From Rhizophagus irregularis (Eukaryota > Glomeromycota > Glomeromycetes > Glomerales > Glomeraceae): a DNA stretch of 64,000 nt. The position numbers and the translations under genes are program-made. The stretch is taken from assembly GCF_026210795.1 (NCBI RefSeq), contig NC_089453.1:1242501-1306500 (forward strand). Reading direction: 5' to 3'. A model generated the notes under the pieces. That model ran no database searches and was not told the origin of the DNA. It saw only the letters and a program-made list of their open reading frames with translations. This document shows, in pieces, positions 33,087 to 44,027 of this stretch; the stretch's first letter is position 1, and every line of letters begins with the position of its first letter.

Positions 33087-36058
33087 CACTAGTCGAAATA
33101 AGGCAAATCGGCTAAAAATTGGATATCTGATTTTAGGTCGAATTACAGCTGAAATATGTCCAATTTTTACAAAAAAAATATATTCCGATTGTTATCCGAT
33201 TGACTGCCAATCAGATGTACTTCAGAACTTAAATCGGACAAAATTGGACTATTTTTTTCTGAATTTATTTCAATTTTTATTATCAAATTTATTAAATGTA
33301 TTTATTAATTAAATGCTTAAAAACTTTATAATTATATTATTATTATTAGCATCTATCTAAATTACAAATAAATATTGCTAATTCAAAATTATAATAAAAT
33401 AATAATAATAAAATAAACCATGATTCGTACTTACGAATCTTGGTTTTAGTTCATCTATTCGTCAGAAATCCACCCAAACTTATAAAAAAAAGAAAAGAAC
33501 GGTTATTAGTAACCATTCATTAATATTAATAAAAAAATTTAACCAAAATTCGTATATACCTACGAATCTTAATCTTTTTCCGTTCTCCAGAACTTGGAAG
33601 CCCACCCGAACCTATAAAATAAAAAAAGGAATGGTTAGTACCCGTTCCAAAATAATAAAAAATAAAAATAAAAAATAAATCAAGATTCGTACTTATTTAC
33701 GAATCTTGGTTCCTTTTCTTCCGATCTTCGAAAGTCAACCCAAAACCTAAAAAATAAAAGAAAAAACGGTTAGTAAACCGTTCCAAATAATAAAAAAAAA
33801 ACAAAACCAAAACCAAGATTTGTATATACTTACGAATCTTGGTTCTTTTCCATACTTTGGAATTCAGAAATCCACCCGATCCTAAAAAAAAGAAAAGAAC
33901 GGTTATTAGTAACCGTTCATTAATAATATTAAAAAAAAGAAAAAAAAAAATCAAGATTTGTAATTAGTAGTTACTTACGAATCTTGATTTCCGTTCTTCA
34001 GAATTCGGAAATCCACCCGATCCTAAAAAAAAAGAAAAGAACGGTTATTAGTAACCGTTCATTAATAATATTAAAAAAAAAGAAAAAAAATCAAGATTCG
34101 TAATTAGTAGTTACTTACGAATCTTGATTTTTCATACTTCGGAATTTGGAAATCCATCCGATCCTAAAAAAAAAGAAAAGAACGGTTATTAGTAACCGTT
34201 TATTAATAATATTAAAAAAAAAAGAAAAAAATCAAGATTCGTAATTAGTAGTTACTTACGAATCTTGATTTTCCGTTCTTCAGAATTCGGAAATCCACCC
34301 GATCCTAAAAAAAAAGAAAAGAACGGTTATTAGTAACCGTTCATTAATAATATTAAAAAAAAAAAAAAATCAAGATTCGTAATTAGTAGTTACTTACGAA
34401 TCTTGATTTTCCGTACTTCGGAATTCAGAAATCCACCCGATCCTAAAAAAAAGAAAAGAACGGTTATTAGTAACCGTTCGTAATAATAATAATAAAAATA
34501 AAAATTAAACCAAGATTCATACTTACTTACGAATCTTGGTTCCACTTTTTCCAAAGATCGGAAGCCCACCTGAACCTAAAAAAAGAAAAGAACGGTTATT
34601 AGTAACCGTTCATTAATAAAATTAAACAAAACCAAAAAATTAAAACCAAGATTCGTATATACTTACGAATCTTGGTTCTTTTCCGTTCTTCGGAACTCAC
34701 GAACCTAAAAAAGAAAGAACAGTTATTAGTAACCGTTCATTAATAAAATTAAAAAAAAAACAAAATTAAAACCATGATTCGTATATATTTATAAATCTTG
34801 GTTTTTATTTCATTCTTCAGAACTCAGAAGCCCTCCTGAGACACCGAACCTATAAAAATAAAAGAAAAAGAACGGTTAGTAATAACCGTTCCAAATATTA
34901 AAAAAAGAAAAAAAAAACTAAGATTCATAGTACGGAATCTTAGTTTTTTTCCATTCTTCAGAAACTCACCCAAACGGCCGAACCTATAAGAAAAAGAAAG
35001 GAACGGTTAGTAACTGTTCATATAATAGGAAAAAAATAAAATAAAAAATAAACCAAGTTTCGTACTCGTACTTACGAAACTTGGTTCTTTCCATTCTTCA
35101 GAACTCGAAAGCCAACCCGATCCTAAAATAATAATGAAAAAAATGGTTATTAGTAACTGTTTGTTAATATTACAAAAAAAAAACAAAAAAAAATTAAACC
35201 AAGATTTGTTTACTTACGAATCTTGGTTCTTTTCCATTCTTCGGAACCAGGAAGCCCGCCCGAAACCTATAAAAAAGAAAGGAACAGTTAGTAACCATTC
35301 CGAAATATTAAAAAAAATAAAAACCAAGATTCTTAAGAATCTTGGTTCTAAATCCTCTTCCCCTTTCCCTTTTCCCCATTTTTTACCTTAAAGTCCGGTT
35401 TCGTGTTAAAGCCGGCGTCTTCCTATGCGTCTTACAAAAAAAAATAATGAAAAGAAACATTAGTTCGTTTCTTAAATTAACAAAACTTCACTTTTCTGTT
35501 TTTTACCTTAAAGTCCAGTTTCATGTTAAAGCTGGCGTCCTACAAAAAAAAACAATGAAAAGAAATTCGTTTCTTAAATTAAAAAAAAAAAATTAAAAAA
35601 AAATATGTAAGTTTCGAAATGAAACTTACATTACTTCCAAGAAAAAGAGGCGGAAGAAAGGTGTGAGAAAAGGGAAGAGCGAAAGGGGAAGCGGGGAAGG
35701 ACGAAAGGGAAAGGAAAGGACAATAGGGGAAGGAAGGGGAAGGACGAAAGGACAGGGGAAAGTAGGGATGAAGTGAAGTGAAAGGAAGGGATGAAAGGGG
35801 AAAGTTTAAAAAAGATCCTTTTTTAAACTTTGATACGCGTAATACGTAACATTTAATTAGACTATTCGACCAATGTCTAATCGTAGATCATGGTCAAATT
35901 TTTAATTGAATATAGGCTGGCCTTTTTCGACTAGTGAAATCAGAAATTGGCTATGCCGAATGTCACCTGATATACAGACGATCGTCAATTATTAGCCGAA
36001 ATTTAGCTGAAATAAGGACGATTTGCCTTATTTCCGATTTGCCTTATTTCGACTAGTG
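33087..36058. mobile_element. CACTA element R (non-autonomous), inverted relative to L
   Basis: Same 18-bp ends as L, but flanked by AGA on both sides (33084-33086, 36059-36061), so it is a separate insertion 108 bp from L in opposite orientation. Together they make a palindrome of about 5.5 kb. R is about 500 bp longer because of extra array units. The mirror of the pyrimidine tract is the purine tract at about 35690-35810. Confidence 0.92.
33425..35560 (-). repeat. Micro-exon array R, about 14 units
   Basis: Read on the minus strand, units match array L. Four adjacent units (about 33960-34440, spacing about 140 bp) are almost identical to one another, with a longer donor hairpin loop (GTAAGTAACTACTAATTAC), which points to recent unit amplification after L and R diverged. 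Confidence 0.85.
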
Positions 36059-36276
36059 AGAGAAAAAAATTCTGTAACTATATAAAACCAAATTTTAATA
36101 AAAGTCCTTTACGATTACCAACTCACGAAAATGTAATAATACCTTTGTGAATTATATTGTACAGGTTCGTTAATCTCTACTTGGTTGTCTTAGTTGATCA
36201 TGTCAATTATTGGATCCTGGCAATATTATTGATATTAGACAAAATCGGCAACAGTAATGTTTTCATTTTATATATA
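36059..36276. other. Short remnant of the DDE-like gene between element R and its C-terminal ORF
   Basis: Contains the right AGA duplication of element R. Minus-strand translation near 36062-36085 (YSYRIFFSG) fits directly before the Trp-Ala-Leu-Lys segment beyond R. The rest is degenerate. Confidence 0.4.
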
Positions 36277-37306
36277 CTAAAAGGGTTGGTACAAGTTAGT
36301 AGCAACTTTGAATATTGTACAACTAAAAATATTATCAATCTCGCCGGGTTTGTCCACAATTGGCGTGGTCCATAGCTTGCTTGGCTTTGTATGTTGAGTA
36401 TAACTTGGATTTGGCTTTTCAAACTTTCTTTTTTTTACAATTTTTTCTATTTTGTCAGGTGAATATTCTTTCCAAATACCAATCTCTGGTAGAGGACGCA
36501 CATAAATATATCCAATTTTTTCCTCATTTTGAGGTCAGGTCCATTCTTGAAAATTTGATATTCCTGTTATGGTACCTAACTTTTCTTTATCTAATTCCAA
36601 AATCGTTTACTAATTAGTTATTATTTAGTAAAATTATAACAAATTAGGAACAAACTCAATACCTGTATTTCGATCTGGATTTAAGTTTGCCACACGTGTA
36701 CTGGCAATATTCTGATAGCATTTTCAATATCATCTCCACTTTCCACTTCAAATCCCAGTTTTACATACCGTTTTATTGCTTGTGCTATCTAAATAGTAAG
36801 TTTATTATTTTAGTAATAACATTTTATTTACAAAATAAATGATGCTTTGATTACTTAAGCGTGATGTGAGTCAATTGCTGTTTTAGCTTCCCCTGCTTCC
36901 AAAAAAAGCCATCGTCATGGAATAATATCGTACCATTCTTTTAAATGGCCTATAATAAGCATCAATTCTGTACAATGGTAATGCATTCCATTATCTGACA
37001 AAATTGTTATCCATTTAGGCTTTGGTCAAAGAGTTTCAAAAACAGTATGTAAAGAAGAAGCAGTAAACCAAGCATCCTGATGCGTATCACCAGACCAGTG
37101 ATCAAACATTTAAACATCTAGGCAGTTCTTTTCCGTATCCTTAGTATAAACTAAAACTGAGTGTAGGCTCCAACCCCACTTTCCAAAAAAATCCCTTTTC
37201 ATTTCTCTTGCACTTGTAGGTAAAATTTTCATCTTATAGTCTACTATTAGCACTGTGCCTTCAGCATCAAGTTCTTCAAGGTTGGTTCGTACATGAATGT
37301 TGAGGT

Positions 37307-37528
37307 TAAGGTTGCTTGTCTAAACCTCTTCAAAATCCTACGATTAGTTTCGTCAAAATTTTACTATAGATTTATTATAGTTTTGGCAGAGTTTTGGCAG
37401 TTTCAGCATTTATAATAAGTTTTGGCAGTTTCGCTTTTCTTCAAAGTTTTGCCAGTTTTTTAATATAACTTCACTTTTCGGCGAAACGCCATCTTGCCTA
37501 AACCCCTAGGTTTCGGCAAGTAACCTTA
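37307..37528. mobile_element. TAAGGTTGC MITE, copy 3, in an exon
   Basis: Ends TAAGGTTGCTTGTCTAAACC and GCAAGTAACCTTA; perfect 8-bp duplication GTTGAGGT at 37299-37306 and 37529-37536. It interrupts exon 4 of the DDE-like gene between KTYLN and HVRTNLEELD. Confidence 0.93.
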
Positions 37529-38699
37529 GTTGAGGTAAGTTTTACGTGCATGATGTGCCATCTATGCAATAAGTTTTGCTTGATAATTTTCAAGCGTATC
37601 ATTAAATTCAGATCCTAATTGTTCTTTTAATTGATCAAAAAAACTGAACAGATTTTTGCAATGATCGCAAGTGCTGGGATGGTCAAGATCACAGTCTCCA
37701 AATGCATGTCGTATACAGTGACTGATGCATTTATCATGTAAAGCTATGCCGTCTGTTGTAATTGTAAGTGATTTGCAATATTGGCGACAGATATACCGTC
37801 ATAAATGTTGCGATTTTTCTAATAATTGCTTCTATAATAATATAAAAATAATTAGTTACAAAAATTCATTGAAAAAGTATGCAGACTTATTTATTCTACA
37901 TACCCGTATTAATTCATCAGATATATTTGCCGCAATTAATATATTGATATCACCAAATACTAGATAACCATTGTCATTACATGTTGAACATAATCCGCCA
38001 AGATTTTCCTGATATACAAAACGTCCCCCTTGGAGTTTTGTCATAAAAGAAGTTCTTCGCATACCATTAGGATACTGTTCTGAAAATCGTTCCCATAAGG
38101 CCTTTTTGTGATCTTGTAAATATAAAATTGGTTGTCCAGTAAGGGTATCTGTTTTGTATGAACTCATGTTTACAGTTTCTTTATTTGTGAAAAATTGCTT
38201 AAACTGATCTAACATTTTCACAGTAAATCTTTTCTGATGAATAATAGGTTTTGCTAATACTGAAGCTCCATATCCATTGGTATGTGCATGTTTACGTGAT
38301 TCTGAAATTGTATGCCTCCCAACCTATATTATAAAAATATTACTTAGATTTTAAGATTTATTTGATAGTGTTAATATTGATAGTCAAAAAAAAATACTTA
38401 CACCCAAATTGTTTTGCAATTCATCATAGGTAAAATCTTCAGCAATTATAGATAATATTTGACGTTTACCATCGTATGTTTTCTTGTTACTTGATAGAGC
38501 TTGATTAAAACAAGACCAAAAAGTACGAGTTGCATTGGGCATATGGATCAGAATAGGGGTAAGTAACCTTGCTTTAAATAAACTTGATAATGTTTCTTGT
38601 TCAGTGGTTGGGTTAGATGACTTTGTCTACAATTCAATCTTATGTATATTATATTGAATCAATTTGCTTGTATAGAAATACAAAGAATATGATACAAAT

Positions 38700-40996
38700 T
38701 AGGGTGTCCAGAATTTGTTGGCGTGATGATCCAAAAATCTTGGGGTGAAAATCGTGAAAATCATAAAAATCGTGACCTTAATTTCGGCTTAAATTAACTT
38801 AATTTCAGCGAAATATATCCATAATTTTATATAAATTTATTTATTTAAAATCAATAATATCGAATATTACATTTGTAATTGCCATACTATTCTATTAAAT
38901 CATAATTATCAATATTACTACCAAGATTAAAATATAGAAAATTAAGCATTTGAATGCTTTCTTCTTTAAGTGCTACTCTTCTATCTGATAAGATACCTTT
39001 ATAACTAGAAAAACTACGCTCAACATCTACACCAGATACTGGCAACCATATATATATTAAAGCCAATAAACTAAGTTCTGGTAGTATATGTATTTTACTT
39101 CGCCAATATACATCTAAATCATTAAATTCTTCGATAGATTCATTAAATCCACAGTAAATAGCCCATTCTTGTATTAAAGCATCAGTTGGAAAATGAAATT
39201 CTTTAACAACTCTATAATCTTCCATATTATGATTAGCTGTATTAGATTGAATAAATCTTGGATTAAAATATTGTATTGCCTTGAATAATGGTAAAGCTGG
39301 ATGTTGACATATATGTTTCTCACTTTTTTCATACGCCAATGTAAAAGCTTTAGCAAATAGTGGTATATAAGGATCAATATTATTATTTACCTCACTTAAA
39401 ACTTGAATTATCTCATTTGAAATCAGAGGATTTCTTTTTCCTGATGAAAGAAAAGCTTGAAGATTTGTTATTCATGAATAAACAAATGAAGCTATAGTTT
39501 TATTTCTAACTTTAAAAAATTCCAAATCATTAATCAGCCTAAATAAAATAATGCATCAGTATAATATAGAATTATTAAAACAATTAATTAACAATTACAT
39601 ACCGATTACAATTATATGTAATAAAATAAATGAATATTTTAACATATAAAACATGGTTATTATTTTGACAAAAGTTATAGAGATCTCGAATAACTTTTGA
39701 ATCATGGTTAATAGAATATTCTGCAGTAATAAAAGTAATTAAGTGAGAATATAAGGGTTTAATCCAACATAAAAATAAAAACCAGGAGTTCCATCGAGTC
39801 TTTACAAGTAATGGCGCTAGAGTAGGTGATTCAATACCACTTCGTATTAAATGCTCCTTCCAACGAATTTTTCTTTGTGAATTATAAGTAAACATTGTTT
39901 TGACATTCATAATTAGTTTATCAACTAATTCAAACTTTTGGAAATTCACCCAGGTTTCGCCAATTAAATTGAGAATATGAGCTAAACAACAGTTATGCTT
40001 TAAATTTGGTAAAAAAGGAGATAAATGCGAAAATGCTAATTTCATATATGAAGCATTATCAGATATAAAAAAAATAATATTCTGATAAGAAATATTATAA
40101 AAATGAATGGTATTCATAACAAATTGTGAAATGGATGAAGCATTAACATTAGACAAAAATTCAGTTCTAGCTAATTTAGTTTGATTATTAAAACTAAATA
40201 AAAGATTGACCGCATGCCGCCCACAATGATCTGTTGTCTCATCAATCGTTAAACAAATAATTTTGTCAACAATATCATTTTTCAATTTTTGGAGCTCTAC
40301 TTTATATGATAAAGGAAGATATTTTTTGCGAAGTTGATTTGCTCCAGTAATTAAACCTCCTACAAATATAAATAAATATATTAAATAAATTCAATTATAA
40401 TAATATATAAAAATAGAAAATTTATACCATTATTACAATGCCTTAATAAAAATGGTTTTAATTTCTCTATTTTTTCCAAGGGAATATCTGCATGAGTAAA
40501 AGCCTCCACTACTTCTTTATTAATTTTCTCTCTTTCATTTAGTGTATTTTCAAATGAAGGTAAAGTTCTTTGAAGTAACGAATTAGAATTATTTTTATTT
40601 TTATTATTAAGGTGCTTTACTGTTTTAATATGTTTGTCTACAGAGTCTTTTCTTTTATGATCAACTTCTACATTACAAAAGTGACACCATAATAAATTCC
40701 CTTGTACAATATAGTTTTCTCGATATTCAGCACTTTGTAATAGACGTACATGAGGTGCAACCATTTTGTTTGTTTATCGTAAAAATACTAAGATCACAAA
40801 GTATTAAAGTAGTTAGTGAAAAAAAATTTTTAAGATTTATAGATTATCAATTTACTGATCATATGATTTATTATCCAATCAAATTCAAATATCGCAAAAA
40901 TTGCAAATTTTTGGCAAAAATTGTGATCACGCCTAAATCGCAAAAAAATAGCCAAATTCGTTATAAAATTGTGATCAACAAATCCTGGACACCCTA
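38700..40996. mobile_element. Complete hAT element in an intron
   Basis: Ends TAGGGTGTCCAGAATTTG and (inwards) TAGGGTGTCCAGGATTTG; perfect 8-bp duplication ATACAAAT at 38692-38699 and 40997-41004. Length 2297 bp with one transposase gene. It inflated a 77-bp intron of the DDE-like gene to 2382 bp. Confidence 0.95.
38887..40764 (-). CDS. hAT transposase (BED finger, RNase H core, C-terminal dimerisation domain), one internal stop
   Basis: Three exons: 40764-40428, 40359-39603 and 39538-38887, joined by GT-AG introns of 68 and 64 bp with phases that agree. About 581 residues. BED-type finger: WCHFCNVEVDHKRK then HIKTVKHLNN. Core: LTIDETTDHCGRHAV (first D), FFISDNASYMK (second D), CCLAHILNL, RWNSW. 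C-terminal hAT domain: LSLLALIYIWLPVSGVDVER then SSYKGILSDRRVAL. One TGA at 39474-39472 (probably for Trp, TSW-TNLQ) is the only stop, so the copy is almost intact and young. It would catalyse cut-and-paste transposition giving 8-bp duplications, as seen at its ends. Confidence 0.92.
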
Positions 40997-41988
40997 ATAC
41001 AAATTTACCTCCGATTTGCCACACAACCATGGAGTTACATTGGTACATCCAGACGCGTGCAGTATTGCTTTCCATGCTCTAAACTCACGTTCATCAAAAT
41101 TATAATTATGTGGGTATATTATTTTCAAATGAGATTTCAAATCAATTATTGTAACATCTGATTTAGCCCAACTAATAACAAATTGGTGCCAATTAATGTT
41201 CGTTAGCGTTCTTTTTTTTAGGTGATAATTAAAAAGGGGTTTCATAATAGATTCATCTTGCCAATTTTTGAGTTTGCAAGTAGGAACTTGATATTTTCGT
41301 ACAAGTTGTTGAATTACTGAACTAGTCAAACCAAAAAGCTGAGTTCCATTGTATTGTTGAATTAGTCGTGTATTTTTCCAAACATCATCTGGACTTATCC
41401 CAGTAAATCTTTTTTTTAGTTGAGAATCTTGATAAATTTCCACAACACAATATTTATTTTCAATTTCTGATACAAAAATTCCTTGTTGCTTTTCAAATGT
41501 ATTTTGAAATCTGATCCCGCATGATTCTATTCTTCATATGAAGAACAACCAATAGCATATAAAAAAATTTTATACTTTCCAAATAAACATATTATTGGAA
41601 AAAATTCAACGTCATTTTTGAGTTTTTCTAAAATATTTTCATCATTCCAGCCCATAATTGCATGACCTGAATATCGTGTAGAATTTTTGAATATGTTTGC
41701 GTATACTGTTAAAATTGCTTTTGTTAGACTGGCTTCAATTACTTCTACCTGATCGCTTATACAATAATATTCTGGCAAATTGTTTGCTCCTTTTATAACT
41801 CTCAAAAAAAAGTCATTTCCATTGAGAAAAACTTTAACCTTTTGACCTAGACGAATGGGAAAGTTTACAGTATTGTTTTCAGTTGAAAAGTCCTACCAAA
41901 AACGAGAATATGGCCCATAATGAAGTTCTTGTACTAGTGAACCATTATCCACAAGCATTACAGACAGTTGACAAGTATTTTTAACCAT

Positions 41989-43643
41989 GTTATAAAGATT
42001 AAGTAGTAAGCAGTGAGAGATGTAAAATGCTCTTCATTTTATTATAGTTTATTATCCCCAAATTTATTAGGCATTTTTACGTGTTTAGTGCCAATCTCTG
42101 GCGAATTACATCTTAACAGAATATCTAGTAAGTTATCCTAAATTATTTATAGAATAATCTGGTGAAAAGCTTTATATAGCTTCATATATATTACTTTTCT
42201 TCTTCCTTCAATTCTTTTTTAATTAAATCCTAAACTAATTGTAATCTAAATTCCTTATATTCAATATTAAATATAAATTGACAATTGTAGTATATAATAA
42301 TCAAAAAAATAATGATATTCAGATTCTTCGTACAAATAATTGAATCAGTATTATTAGTTAATTTGTAATATTTACACTTTCTATAAAATGATTGTAATTG
42401 TCTATTACTATGGTCTATAAAGATTTTTTACTTGTACTTTCAAATATTGCTTAAATTTTAATTATATTAGTACTTATTTTTATAATCAATATCTTATTAT
42501 ATAGTAATGCTAATTATTTCTAAAAAATAATGCAAAAATAAAGTATATATATGCTAGAAATTATGTATATATAGGAGTAAGTATTTTTTACTATGGGCCT
42601 TACATTTAGGAAAGCAAAATGACTTTTAGTATAAATAATTATATTATCAATTTTAATTTTCACTTCTATATATATGCAGAAAATAAGAATATAATTTTTG
42701 CAATTAAGATTTCTAAAGATAAACAAATCTTTAAACTTGAAAATTAAGTGAGAAAAAAGTTGAGACTAATTGTTCATAATGATTTTTTCTGTTAAATTTT
42801 ATTCTGAAGAGAAGCTTATATTAATAGAATATAGAATTTTTCCTATTTTAATATAATACCTAATAAAGAAGATTATATCTATATCTTAACAAGTAGTTAG
42901 ATTTTTTTATTTATATTTGTATTATGTAAAAGTAATATATTCACAATTTTTTTTATATATTATTATCAATATTTTTTTATAAATATAATGAACATTTGGT
43001 ATATTATATATATATATATAGTGGTCAATGTATGCTATATATTAATATACTTTTATATATAGTTCATTACCATACATTAGTCACTATATACTATACATTC
43101 AGTTGGTTACCATAAAATTCCACTTACTTATAATAAAGGTCACTATAGAAAATTGGCCTTTTACTAATAGTTTTACCTTACTTTTTTTCTTAAATTCTAT
43201 TGGTTAATTAGTTAAAAAGGAAAAAAATAATAACAATATAACATAAAATTTCTTTTTATAGTAGAATATTTATATATGATTTTTACTTTAGGTTTGGGAG
43301 TGATTTATTTTATAAGTAAATAGAATCCTGTCACCATATATCTATATATTAACTACTATATATATGTTTATAGGTGTTTATACATAATATCTTTTTTATA
43401 AATCTTATTTCATAAATGAAATATACATGAAAAAGGGTTTTGCAATAGGAATTAGAATTGATTTTCAAAATGAGAATCAATTTAAGAATTGATTAATCAT
43501 TAATTAATCAAAGCTCAAGATTTGATTCTAAGATTCGATTTTCAATTTTAATTAAATTGATTCTAATCGATTTTATGCATCATAAAAAAATTAATTATTC
43601 ATAATTAAATTTGTGACACAACAACTTTAATAGGTGAAAAATC
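41989..43643. other. AT-rich gene-free stretch
   Basis: No gene or clear element up to 43430. The stretch 43430-43600 is rich in GATTCGATT/AATCGATT inverted words, and a partial inverted counterpart lies at 52410-52520, on the other side of the large nested element. Confidence 0.5.
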
Positions 43644-44027
43644 TAGGCATTGCTAAATCTCACCGCTGGCTTAATTTTAGTCAGAATTATAATTTGGCTA
43701 GAATTAATTGTGTAACCTAATAAAAACTTTTTCACAAATGGGTGCAAATATTCAGTTAAATCTTGTGTAACTTACTACATAAATTACTTATTTGAATTAT
43801 TTTGTAATGGTTAAAGGTAGTTTAAATGACCCTAAAAATGGTAAGTTTGGTATACTTAATTGATAGATATTTGACCACTTTTAGGGTCATTTAGACCACT
43901 TTTAACCATTAATTAAAGTCAAAAACTTTTTTTATTAGGTTACATGATTAACTCCAGCCAAATTATAATTCTGGCCAAAATTAAGCGATAAAAAATACCT
44001 GCAGTGAGATCAGTTTAGCAATGCCTA
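43644..44027. mobile_element. Palindromic MITE with TAGGCATTGCTAAA ends
   Basis: Left TAGGCATTGCTAAATCTCAC and right (inwards) TAGGCATTGCTAAACTGATC; inner arms contain CAGAATTATAATTTGGCT, and the centre folds around ACCACTTTTAGGGTCATTTA. No convincing target duplication. Confidence 0.75.

Larger units (their letters stand above)
30315..41988 (-). pseudogene. Large DDE-like (RNase H fold) gene family member, FYR-like N-terminus, disrupted by four elements
   Basis: ATG 41988 begins MVKNTCQLSVMLVDNGSLVQ; an FYR-like segment follows (TRYSGHAIMGWNDENIL; VVEIYQDSQLKKRFTGISPDDVW). Exon 1 ends at 41009; its intron to 38627 holds the hAT element, without which it would be 77 bp. Exons 38626-38402, 38323-37904, 37831-36.8 kb (split by a MITE) and from 36788 follow. 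A Cys/His cluster (HCIRHAFGDCDLDHPSTCDHC) precedes a putative DDE core: D in LIVDYKMKI, D in ILSDNGMHYH, E in LEAGEAKTAIDSHH. The C-terminal exon is seen at 36501-36277. After two CACTA insertions, KRMTREVKHLLEIMFH (32979-33086) and MNAQQMHEELLQRAQ (30315-30512) complete it. Many stops replace Gln, Arg or Trp. Linking the last pieces rests on my memory of the family and on TSD-restored frame. Transposase function is inferred, not established. Confidence 0.72.

Noticed and set aside
36157-36617. Plus-strand frames of 72-85 codons
   Set aside because: Antisense to the C-terminal exon of the DDE-like gene (36277-36501).
43644-44027. Target duplication for the TAGGCATTGC palindrome
   Set aside because: Flanks GAAAAATC and TTATTTTA do not match at any length that I tried.
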